In this document: positions 56,927-64,000 of the stretch, piece after piece
Position numbering within the stretch: position 1 is the stretch's first letter
Layout: every line of letters starts with the position of its first letter
NCBI GenBank assembly: GCA_944325245.1
Contig: CALUZM010000005.1
Span: 1 to 64,000 of the forward strand
DNA: 64,000 bases
Direction of reading: 5' to 3'
Origin: an uncultured Massilimicrobiota sp.
GTDB taxonomy: Bacteria; Bacillota_I; Bacilli_A; Erysipelotrichales; Coprobacillaceae
Program-made: the position numbers and the translations under genes
Notes under the pieces: generated by a model
Told to the model about the DNA's origin: nothing
Database searches by the model: none
Seen by the model: the letters and a program-made list of their open reading frames with translations, nothing else

Positions 56927-57392
56927 ATGATTTCCTGCTTATTGCATATTAAATTGAAAAAGTATAATGATATATTAATCAATAAAACGGAAAAGACTAG
57001 TCATATGATTTTAGAATTAATAAATGACATGGATAAAGCTTTAAATAATAATTGCTACTATGCCACACTTTCTATAGCATTCATGTTACCTGATATTTAT
57101 GGCAGAGCAGAGTATCTCAATTATCAAAAAACAAGAAAAAAATATGTAACATTGTTTAATTAATTCATTGGAAAATATAAAATATCCTAATGAATTATCA
57201 TATTTAAATAAAGAAATTATATATTCATTAAGAAATTCATATTTACATATTGGAAATTTAAATATAGAAAATCTAAAGAATATGAATGTAGTGAACAATC
57301 ACGATATTTATAATCAATCAACATATAGTGGGAGTGAACTATGCAACGCATTAAATGAAGTATTTGTACTGGATTTGAACAAGGAATATTAG
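56927..57392 (+). pseudogene. Broken HEPN-like protein gene
   Basis: The first frame (to 57163) includes ATLSIAFMLPDIYGRAEY and KTRKKYVTLFN, typical of a small family (ALSIPDICG...RYxxWF) in Firmicutes. The second frame (from 57168) includes LRNSYLHIGNLNIENL; RNSYLH is an RX4H motif as in HEPN RNases. A shift at ~57160 breaks the coding. There is no good ribosome binding site. Relic of an acquired gene, possibly linked to defence. Confidence 0.6.
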
Positions 57393-57726
57393 CCAAAGGT
57401 TCTGCGAAAAAATCAAAAAAATATTATAGCAGTCATTCCCATGCAACATTTTTTAAACAAGAAAAAAGGTGGAAAATTCTTATATATCAAGGGTTGCCAC
57501 CTTTACGCTCTTTAATAAGTGTCGAAAATGGGGTTATATATCCATTTTTATGACTTTTCAATATAATTTCATACATAAAATAATGACTTTTCAAATATTT
57601 TAAAATGATTTTATGCTTAAAAAGTAGAATAACTATAGATAAAATGAACACTCTTGTGACAAAACTTTCAATAGTGTTATAATAATGGCAAGACAAATGA
57701 GATTTATTTGGAAAGGTTGATGTCAT
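57393..57726 (+). other. Gap upstream of the PRD regulator
   Basis: 334 bp without genes. AAAGGTGG (57465-57472) and CCACCTTT (57497-57504) form a hairpin around 24 bases, possibly a terminator or element edge. The promoter of the next gene is within 57654-57683. Confidence 0.5.
57654..57683 (+). promoter_or_regulatory. Promoter of the PRD regulator gene
   Basis: TTGTGA (57654-57659) and TATAAT (57678-57683) with an 18-bp spacer and an extended TGT before the -10; 43 bp before the start codon. Confidence 0.65.
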
Positions 57727-59601
57727 ATGAAGTTATCATTTCTACAAAGACAAGAAAAAATCATAGATGCATTGTTAGAAAATACTGATGGTCATTATGT
57801 GACATCAGCGTATCTTGCAAGTCTTTGTCATGCTTCTACAAAAACGATTAGAAACGATATTTCTCTATTAAATGATATCTTTAAAGACAAAGCTATTATT
57901 CATATGCAAAAAAGTAAAGGTTATTATTTAACTCTTTTATCAGATGATTTTGATGATATCAAAAATCATTATTTTCATCACAATCATAATGTCTATGATA
58001 ATACAATTCAACGTTCATATTATATGATTGAAAAATTGCTGATGAGCGAACATGCTGTGAAGATAGATGATTTGGCTCAAGAATTGTATATAGATCGTAC
58101 AACAGTTAGTAGAGATCTCAAATATGTTAGAGATTTTTTAAATAAATTTCATCTAGAATTAAAACATAAACCTGGTTTAGGAAATTATATTGATGGTGAT
58201 GAAATTCATTTAAGAACATGTATGCTTGAAATATTAAACATGGATTCTGCAAAAACATATTTTGATATATCATTGGATTATCAAAATCAAATTTATAAAA
58301 TATTAGATAGAGATGGAATTTCAATTAACGAGAATTCCTTAAAAGAATTAACACTTTATGTATTCTTATCAAAATATCGTATCAATCATCATCATTATCT
58401 CAAATTAAGTCATGACGAAAAAGAAAAACTTCTTAATGAATATGAATATCAAGTGGCTAGAGATATTTGGGATATATTAGAGATACCATATTTTGAAGAT
58501 GAAATATGTTTTTTAACAGCGCATATTATTGGTAAAAGAATGAATTATGTTAGTGATATTGAAAGTAGCATTTTTAATGTTTTTCCACAAAAAATAGAAA
58601 ATATTATTAATCGTATTTATACATATTTATATGAAACATATGGGATTGATTTTTTTAAGGATTTTTATTTAAAGAAAGCCTTAGGAATACATATATTATC
58701 TATGGAAAGTCGAATTCAATATGATATGTATTTAAAAAATCCAATGTTGAAGGATATCAAAACGCATTATTTTTTGGCATATCAAATGAGTATTGATATT
58801 TGGAGGTTCTTATATCCTGATAAAGATGAATTATATAGTGAAGATGAGATAGCTTATTTTACGATTCATATTCAATATGCATTAATGAGAAATCAAATGA
58901 ATCATAAAAAGAAAGTCTTACTTGTGAATAGTTTAAATTCTTCATCAACTGAATTATTAAGTTATGAGTTGTTGAATAGATTTGATGATTATTTGGAAAT
59001 CAAAGATAGTATTTATGTTTCTCAGTTAGATAATATCAATATCAATGATTATGATCTTCTTTTAACAACAACATCATTACAGATAACAGATATTCCAGTT
59101 ATTCAAATCAGCTCTATTCTTAATGAAAGATCTGTTCAATCTATTCGAAATTTTTTTAAAAAAGGTTATTATTGTTCATTAGGAGAATATTTATCTAGTA
59201 AAGATATCTATTTTTGTAAAGATTGTCATAATATTCAGGAAGTTATGTCATTTATTTATGATGTATTAAAGAACAATTCTATTTCTATCAATAAAGAGAA
59301 TTTATTGAATAGAGAAATGATTGGAAATAATGTCAACAATCAGACTGTTGCTTTTCCTCAAATTGTCGCAGACATTGATTATATTACAGAAATCATTATT
59401 TCATTAGATAGACCTATTGTTTGGATAGATTCTTTTGTAAAGAAAATAGTCTTTATAGCGTATCCTCAACAATTTTATATCAAATATAGTCAATTTTATT
59501 CTTTATTACAAAGATTTATTGTTGATCAGGATGCAATCAATACTTTTTTGTTACTTGAAGATACAAATGATATGATGACATTTCTCAGTTCATATAAATA
59601 A
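57727..59601 (+). CDS. PRD-domain transcriptional regulator (LicR/MtlR-like) with degenerate EIIB and EIIA domains
   Basis: 624 residues. Two N-terminal HTH regions (6-70 and 90-150) bind DNA. PRD1 is ~180-285 and PRD2 ~290-395, with FLTAHIIGKR, LGIHILSMESR and YFTIHIQYAL carrying phosphorylation-type histidines. In PRD1 the first His position reads LTLYVFLSKYRI, with Tyr in place of His. The EIIB-like domain (KKVLLVNSLNSSSTELL) lacks its catalytic Cys, and the EIIA-like domain has VAFPQI where VAIPH is expected. It stands before the PTS genes and probably activates them; control by phosphorylation would have to rely on the remaining PRD histidines. Confidence 0.88.
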   Translation: MKLSFLQRQEKIIDALLENTDGHYVTSAYLASLCHASTKTIRNDISLLNDIFKDKAIIHMQKSKGYYLTLLSDDFDDIKNHYFHHNHNVYDNTIQRSYYMIEKLLMSEHAVKIDDLAQELYIDRTTVSRDLKYVRDFLNKFHLELKHKPGLGNYIDGDEIHLRTCMLEILNMDSAKTYFDISLDYQNQIYKILDRDGISINENSLKELTLYVFLSKYRINHHHYLKLSHDEKEKLLNEYEYQVARDIWDILEIPYFEDEICFLTAHIIGKRMNYVSDIESSIFNVFPQKIENIINRIYTYLYETYGIDFFKDFYLKKALGIHILSMESRIQYDMYLKNPMLKDIKTHYFLAYQMSIDIWRFLYPDKDELYSEDEIAYFTIHIQYALMRNQMNHKKKVLLVNSLNSSSTELLSYELLNRFDDYLEIKDSIYVSQLDNININDYDLLLTTTSLQITDIPVIQISSILNERSVQSIRNFFKKGYYCSLGEYLSSKDIYFCKDCHNIQEVMSFIYDVLKNNSISINKENLLNREMIGNNVNNQTVAFPQIVADIDYITEIIISLDRPIVWIDSFVKKIVFIAYPQQFYIKYSQFYSLLQRFIVDQDAINTFLLLEDTNDMMTFLSSYK

Positions 59602-59612
59602 TCAATACGTGC

Positions 59613-59642
59613 AAAAAGTTCTCTTATGAAAGAGACTTTTTT
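59613..59642 (+). terminator. Terminator between the PRD regulator and the PTS operon
   Basis: AAAAGTTCTCTT pairs with AAGAGACTTTT with one bulge, followed by T6 in total. It separates the regulator transcript from the operon. Confidence 0.8.
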
Positions 59643-59646
59643 GCTA

Positions 59647-59675
59647 TTTAGATTTATTACTTTTCTATTTACAAT
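59647..59675 (+). promoter_or_regulatory. Candidate promoter of the PTS operon
   Basis: TTTAGA (59647-59652) and TACAAT (59670-59675) with a 17-bp spacer, 30 bp before the start codon. The weak -35 fits a promoter that needs an activator such as the PRD protein. Confidence 0.45.
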
Positions 59676-59704
59676 AAAGATAGAAATAGAAAGGGAGGAT
59701 GAAA

Positions 59705-60958
59705 ATGAATAAGTTTATGGATTTTGTGGAACAAAAACTTGCTCCACCGTTAGAGAGAATTGGAAATGAAAGGCATATTAATGCAATCAAAGATGGTATG
59801 ATTGCTGTCATTCCATTAACTATCATTGGTAGTTTCTTTGTATTGATTCCTAACTTTCCAGTAGAAGCTTGGATGAATTGGATTGAACCATATGCCCCAT
59901 GGTTTAATGCAGTATCAGCTATTACTATGGATATTGTAGGATTGGTTGCAGCCGGAACTGTAGCATATTTCTTTGCTAAAACATATCATGATGTTAATGT
60001 GAATTCACTGACAGCTGCAGTTATTTCAATGTCTGCATTTATGTTAGGAACTTTAACAGCTGAATATACTATTGATACATCTTTGTTTGGAACAAAAGGA
60101 TTATTTACAGCGATTGTTATAGCTCTCATATCTACAACAATTGTTCATTTCTTTTATAAAAAGAATTTGGTTATCCATTTTCCTGATAATGTTCCACCAT
60201 TGGTATCTGAATCATTTATGTCATTAGTTCCAGCATTAGCAGTTATTTTGATTGTATGGCTATTAAGAGTCATCTTAGGATTTGATATTAATGCAACATT
60301 AATGAAAATCTTTGAACCAGCAGTTGTTGCTTTGAATACATTACCAGGTATGATGTTGTTTATGTTTATCAGAGCATTATTATGGTGTGTTGGTATTCAT
60401 GGTGGTGCTGTTCTTGCTATTGCAGATCCTATTTTCTTAGTTATGTTAGGTGATAATATTGCAGCAGCCGCTGCTGGTCAAACTTTACCTTATATTACAG
60501 CATCTGGATTTATGAACTTTATCTTCATAGGTGGTGGAGGAGCTACTTTACCATTGGTATTCTTAATGATGCGTTCTAAAGATAAAGGATTTAGATCTTT
60601 AGGTAAATTATGTTTAGCTCCTGGTATCTTCCAAATTAATGAACCCGTTGTCTTTGGTGTTCCTTTAGTTATGAACCCATTAATGATGATTCCTTATGTA
60701 TTAGTCACTGAAGTTTTAACTATTACAACATATGGATTAATGTATTTCAATATTATTGCTCGACCATTTGTTAATGTACCTTGGACAATGCCACCAGTAT
60801 TGACACAATATTTCATGACTGGTGGAGATATTAGAGCTGCTATATGGGGTGTTATATCAATATTTATAGCAGGTGCTATTTATTATCCATTCTTTAAAGT
60901 TATGGAAAAACAACGTTTAAGTGGTGAAGAAGCTAGAATTGAAGGAGAAGTTGAATAA
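59705..60958 (+). CDS. PTS lactose/cellobiose family EIIC component
   Basis: 417 residues from the ATG at 59705, six bases after AAGGGAGG; an ATG at 59699 touches that site. About ten membrane segments, with LAPPLERIGNERHINAIKDGM at the N terminus, ALLWCVGIHGGAVLA and FQINEPVVFGVPLVMNP of the CelB/LacE EIIC family. Takes up cellobiose or other beta-glucosides with phosphorylation. No EIIA or EIIB gene lies next to it, so those parts must be encoded elsewhere. Confidence 0.94.
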   Translation: MNKFMDFVEQKLAPPLERIGNERHINAIKDGMIAVIPLTIIGSFFVLIPNFPVEAWMNWIEPYAPWFNAVSAITMDIVGLVAAGTVAYFFAKTYHDVNVNSLTAAVISMSAFMLGTLTAEYTIDTSLFGTKGLFTAIVIALISTTIVHFFYKKNLVIHFPDNVPPLVSESFMSLVPALAVILIVWLLRVILGFDINATLMKIFEPAVVALNTLPGMMLFMFIRALLWCVGIHGGAVLAIADPIFLVMLGDNIAAAAAGQTLPYITASGFMNFIFIGGGGATLPLVFLMMRSKDKGFRSLGKLCLAPGIFQINEPVVFGVPLVMNPLMMIPYVLVTEVLTITTYGLMYFNIIARPFVNVPWTMPPVLTQYFMTGGDIRAAIWGVISIFIAGAIYYPFFKVMEKQRLSGEEARIEGEVE

Positions 60959-60959
60959 T

Positions 60960-62237
60960 ATGAAAAAAGAGAATTTAAGAGTTGTGATTGTTGGTGCAGG
61001 TAGTTCTTATACACCTGAATTAATTGAAGGATTAAGTGAACATAGAGATGTTTTACCTGTTAAAGAAGTTGTTTTAGTTGATATTAATGAAGAAAGATTA
61101 AAAATCATGGAAGGATTTGTTAAAAGATTTTGCCAGCATTTAGATTATCATGTGGATGTATGGTCTACAGATTCAAGAAAAGAAGCATTTATTGGAGCAG
61201 ATTTTATTGCTTGTCAAATCAGAGTTGGTGGAAACAAACAACGTATTTTTGATGAAAAGATTCCTTTAAAATATGGTGTTATTGGTCAAGAAACAACAGG
61301 TGTTGGTGGAATGTTTAACGCCTTAAGAACAATTCCAGTCATGATTGAGATTGCTAAAGATGTAGAAAAATATTGTCCTGATGCATGGATTGTCAATTAT
61401 TCAAATCCTACAGGATTAGTGACAGAAGCTGTGTTAAAAGTATGCAATGTTAAAATGGCAGGTCTTTGTGCAGGTGGTATGCGCCCAAGATGGTGGGCTG
61501 AAGAAGCGTTAAATGTCAAAGAAGAAAGCATTTATTATGATTATATTGGTTTAAATCATATGAACTTTACTTATAATATGACAATTGATGGCCATCCTAT
61601 TACAGATGAACAATTTAATGAAGTTGCGAAAAAATGTGTCACAGTTGATCAGGAACTAATTCATAAATTACATTTAATTCCTAGTCAATATACACAATAT
61701 TATTTCCATACATCTAAAATTGTTTCTCAATTAAAAAGCCAAGATAAAACAAGAGGAGAAGCTATTCTTGAATTAGAAAAACAAATATGGAGAGAATATG
61801 CTAATGAAGATAACTATGAAAAACCTAAAACTCTTGCGAAACGTGGTGGCGGAGGATATTCACGTATTGCCGTAGGGGTTATGGAAGCAGTATATAGTCA
61901 ATCAGGAAAATGGATGGTTATTAATGTTCCTAATAATGGTACTATTGATTTCCTTAATGATGATGCTGTGATTGAAACTGCTTGTTTTGTCAGTCGTGAT
62001 GGTATTAAGCCAATTGGTCTAAAGAATTATCCAAAAGAAGTTGTCGGTTTAATCTCAGCGGTAAAAAATTATGAACAATTAACAGTAGAAGCTGCTTTAA
62101 CTGGAGATAAAGACATTGCATTAAAAGCTTTATTGGCTCATCCATTAGTCAGAGAATACGATATTGCAAAGCCATTACTAGATGAAATGTTAGAAGCTCA
62201 TAAAGAATATTTGCCACAATTCTTTAAAGATGAATAA
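60960..62237 (+). CDS. 6-phospho-beta-glucosidase, glycoside hydrolase family 4
   Basis: 425 residues from the ATG at 60960, four bases after the EIIC coding end (GAAGGAGAAG). GH4 enzymes use NAD and a divalent metal. VVIVGAGSSYTPELIEGL is the NAD loop; VNYSNPTGLVTEAV, GLCAGGMRPRWW, and YIGLNHMNF mark the metal and substrate site. It hydrolyses the phosphorylated disaccharide delivered by the EIIC, giving glucose 6-phosphate and glucose or an aglycone. The frame extends 5' into the EIIC gene, which is not the true start. Confidence 0.93.
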   Translation: MKKENLRVVIVGAGSSYTPELIEGLSEHRDVLPVKEVVLVDINEERLKIMEGFVKRFCQHLDYHVDVWSTDSRKEAFIGADFIACQIRVGGNKQRIFDEKIPLKYGVIGQETTGVGGMFNALRTIPVMIEIAKDVEKYCPDAWIVNYSNPTGLVTEAVLKVCNVKMAGLCAGGMRPRWWAEEALNVKEESIYYDYIGLNHMNFTYNMTIDGHPITDEQFNEVAKKCVTVDQELIHKLHLIPSQYTQYYFHTSKIVSQLKSQDKTRGEAILELEKQIWREYANEDNYEKPKTLAKRGGGGYSRIAVGVMEAVYSQSGKWMVINVPNNGTIDFLNDDAVIETACFVSRDGIKPIGLKNYPKEVVGLISAVKNYEQLTVEAALTGDKDIALKALLAHPLVREYDIAKPLLDEMLEAHKEYLPQFFKDE

Positions 62238-63252
62238 TATAATGAAGCAATACATTCTTGACCAAAAGAATGTATTGCCTTCACTTATTGAAAATAGAAC
62301 TTGTTATGAAGTTTTAAAAAACCTCAAACAAGTTCAAAAGATAGTTATTGCTGCTTCTGGATCATCAAAAAATGTGGCTATGGTGGTTCAAGCATTATTA
62401 TCTAAAGATATAGAAATTGTTGTTGATACCCCATTTCAGTTGATTCATAATAGTTGTCAGATACAACACTGTGATTGCTTAATTGCAATATCTCAAACAG
62501 GAAAAAGTACAGGAACAATGAATTGTGCAAAACTTGCAAATGAAAACCATATCCCTACGATTGCAATTACTGCTGATACTCAATCTCCTTTAGCAAAAGA
62601 ATGCTCCTATATTCTTGATATTCATTGCTTAGATGAAACCATTGGTCCTAAAACAAAAGGCTATACAGCAACGCTTCTTGTATTATTCTTTGTGATAGCT
62701 CAATTTATTCATAAAGATATTCAACAATATATTGATGAATTTATTATTGATATACATCATATTGACGACATTATCAATCAAACAACACACTATGTAGAAC
62801 AACATCAAGATTGGAGTCAAGCCAACTGTGTTTCAGTCATTGGATGTGGTATTCATTATGGTACAGCTTGTGAAGGAAATTTGAAGTTATTAGAAACAAT
62901 GCAAATTCCTGCCATGTGCTATGAATTAGAAGAATTTATGCATGGACCTCATCGTACCGTTCATGAAAATAGTTATTTAGTGTTTATTCATACCCATAAT
63001 GAAGGATATGACATGATGACAAGATTTATCAACTTTGCACAACAGCAAAAAGCCCATATCATTGTCATTGATGATAATCAAAATTCGTCATCAGACATTA
63101 TTATTCCTCAATTACCTCTCACTCAATCTGTTATCAGTGCAACCATTGTCTTACAAGTCATGTCATCACTTATTCCTGAATACAAAGGAATTAATCCTTC
63201 TAAACCAGTACTTGCTCAGTTTGCAACAACAGTTGGAACGAGAGTTCAATAA
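62230..63252 (+). CDS. SIS-domain sugar isomerase-like protein
   Basis: 340 residues with two SIS domains: IVIAASGSSKNVAMVVQALLS and LIAISQTGKSTGTMN in the first, VSVIGCGIHYGTACEGNLKLLET and ELEEFMHGPHRTV in the second. EExxHGP is typical of GlmS/AgaS/FrlB-type isomerase or deglycase domains. No glutaminase domain. It overlaps the end of the GH4 gene by 8 bp, so it is coexpressed. It may process an amino-sugar phosphate; substrate unknown. A later start at 62242 is possible. Confidence 0.87.
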   Translation: MNNIMKQYILDQKNVLPSLIENRTCYEVLKNLKQVQKIVIAASGSSKNVAMVVQALLSKDIEIVVDTPFQLIHNSCQIQHCDCLIAISQTGKSTGTMNCAKLANENHIPTIAITADTQSPLAKECSYILDIHCLDETIGPKTKGYTATLLVLFFVIAQFIHKDIQQYIDEFIIDIHHIDDIINQTTHYVEQHQDWSQANCVSVIGCGIHYGTACEGNLKLLETMQIPAMCYELEEFMHGPHRTVHENSYLVFIHTHNEGYDMMTRFINFAQQQKAHIIVIDDNQNSSSDIIIPQLPLTQSVISATIVLQVMSSLIPEYKGINPSKPVLAQFATTVGTRVQ

Positions 63253-63268
63253 AAAATATAGATAAAAT

Positions 63269-63314
63269 AAGAGATTTGAAAATGTGATAAATCATTATGA
63301 AAATCTCTTTTTTT
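63269..63314 (+). terminator. Terminator of the PTS operon
   Basis: AAGAGATTT (63269-63277) pairs with AAATCTCTT (63301-63309), with a small TGAT/ATCA pairing inside the loop; followed by T5. Confidence 0.75.
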
Positions 63315-63499
63315 AATTTGTTTTTTTGTATAATAAAGACAATAAAATTTTAATTGTAAACAAATAAAATTTTAGTAAAAATAAAGAGTAAAATACTGGT
63401 GATATTTAAAAAATAAAAATTTTATAACATATTTAACCATTTTGTTGTTATAAAAATCAAAAAAATCACTAAATTTAAGTAAAAATTTTACTAAAAATA

Positions 63500-63528
63500 T
63501 TTACAAATAATGGAAAAGTGTCTATAAT
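63500..63528 (+). promoter_or_regulatory. Promoter of the secreted carbohydrate-binding protein gene
   Basis: TTTACA (63500-63505) and TATAAT (63523-63528) separated by 17 bp. It gives a ~100-nt leader. Confidence 0.75.
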
Positions 63529-63541
63529 GAAAGCGTATTCG
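63527..63541 (+). promoter_or_regulatory. Candidate cre (CcpA) site
   Basis: ATGAAAGCGTATTCG fits the WTGNAANCGNWNNCW consensus at all but the last base. It overlaps the -10/+1 region of the promoter, a position where CcpA represses. It suggests catabolite repression by preferred sugars. Confidence 0.6.
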
Positions 63542-63635
63542 TTGGAATTGCTTGTTTATGTGATATTTAAGTCAGCATAATAATATCGACTCAATCAAAA
63601 TCAACTAATACCGCTTTAAAGAAAGGAATGATACA

Positions 63636-64000
63636 ATGAGAGGAAAAGTATTAAAGATTGCATTATCTTTAACAACGTCTTTTAGCTTGTTGGGTGCTAA
63701 TTTTGCTACAACTTTAGCAGCAACACAAGCAACAACGGGATTAGATACTGAATATGATATGTTGGAATTGGAAAGAACTAAACCTGGCGATAATCTGATT
63801 ACAAATGGTGATTTTGAAAAAGGAAATACAGGATGGCTTTTTAAAAAATCACAAGTTACAGATTGGACAGGAGCTGCATATGATGGTAAATATTGTGGGT
63901 TATTGCCTGTTCAACAAAATGATTCAGTGCTATACCAAGCATTATCGTTAAAGCCAAATACTGATTATGTTGCAAAAGCAAAAATTGCCATTGGAAAAGT
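63636..64000 (+). CDS. Secreted carbohydrate-binding protein, 5' part (continues outside window)
   Basis: The first 121 residues are visible. A signal peptide (RGKVLKIALSLTTSFSLLGANF, cleaved near the LAA at ~29) is followed by a NLITNGDFEKGNTGW block, the start of a CBM4/9/16-like carbohydrate-binding module, and later LSLKPNTDYVAKAKI. AAAGGA precedes the ATG. It probably belongs to a glycan-degrading enzyme acting outside the cell, fitting the PTS/GH4 module next to it. Confidence 0.75.
   Translation, partial: MRGKVLKIALSLTTSFSLLGANFATTLAATQATTGLDTEYDMLELERTKPGDNLITNGDFEKGNTGWLFKKSQVTDWTGAAYDGKYCGLLPVQQNDSVLYQALSLKPNTDYVAKAKIAIGK

Larger units (their letters stand above)
63253..63635 (+). 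other. Intergenic region with terminator, promoter and cre-like site
   Basis: 383 bp without genes. It holds the terminator at 63269-63314, a very AT-rich central part (63330-63500), the promoter at 63500-63528, a cre-like site and AAAGGA before the next ATG. Confidence 0.7.

Noticed and set aside
1-64000. tRNA or rRNA genes
   Set aside because: No cloverleaf-like or rRNA-like segments were noticed on either strand; a dedicated scan (tRNAscan, barrnap) would settle it.

Overview
AT-rich, low-GC Gram-positive DNA. It carries glyQS-dnaG-rpoD in the Firmicutes order, a dimeric-type GlyRS, the DXP-pathway enzymes IspG and IspH, and the sporulation genes gpr and spoIIP. Together with the many Erysipelotrichia-like protein sequences, this suggests an anaerobic spore-forming gut Firmicute close to the Coprobacillus/Thomasclavelia group. 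That placement is an inference from protein character, not a database match.

Region 1 (1-28.8 kb) is ordinary chromosome with compact housekeeping units: ygiQ (partial) and an alpha/beta hydrolase; glyQS-dnaG-rpoD-trmK-nif3-like-nudix; MATE; ispH; a MerR regulator and a MutS-like ATPase; two membrane-anchored HTH regulators; a DEAD-box helicase with nfo; a trigger-factor-like PPIase that lacks the ribosome-binding domain; ispG; an HTH/DUF6442/pepF operon with paired operators; rpsT; gpr; spoIIP; and a TGS-uridine kinase fusion. Convergent units mostly end in hairpins that overlap the stop codons.

Region 2 (29.0-49.3 kb) is a surface polysaccharide locus read left to right. It holds a phosphoglycosyl transferase, many GT2, GT4 and GT32 glycosyltransferases, an EpsG-type polymerase, a pyruvyl transferase, two hexapeptide acetyltransferases and a Wzm/Wzt ABC exporter with a C-terminal extension on the ATPase. 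No Wzx flippase and no chain-length kinase pair is visible. The right end is decaying: a ruined GT32, a frameshifted GT2 and a frameshifted acyltransferase follow the exporter, and another frameshifted GT2 lies inside the locus.

Region 3 (49.3-57.7 kb) is accessory. It has 22-bp tandem direct repeats that look like an insertion-sequence end, a protein made of two tandem HEPN-like halves, a large secreted wall-anchored protein with two kinds of internal repeat, an IS1595-type transposase relic, a frameshifted AAA-ATPase/PD-(D/E)XK gene and a broken HEPN-like gene.

Region 4 (57.7-64.0 kb) is a beta-glucoside utilisation module: a PRD-type regulator, a lactose/cellobiose-family EIIC, a GH4 6-phospho-beta-glucosidase, a SIS-domain protein, and the start of a secreted carbohydrate-binding protein behind a strong promoter and a candidate cre site. 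Most frameshifts in regions 2 and 3 fall in short A runs, so read-level checking is needed before calling them true decay.
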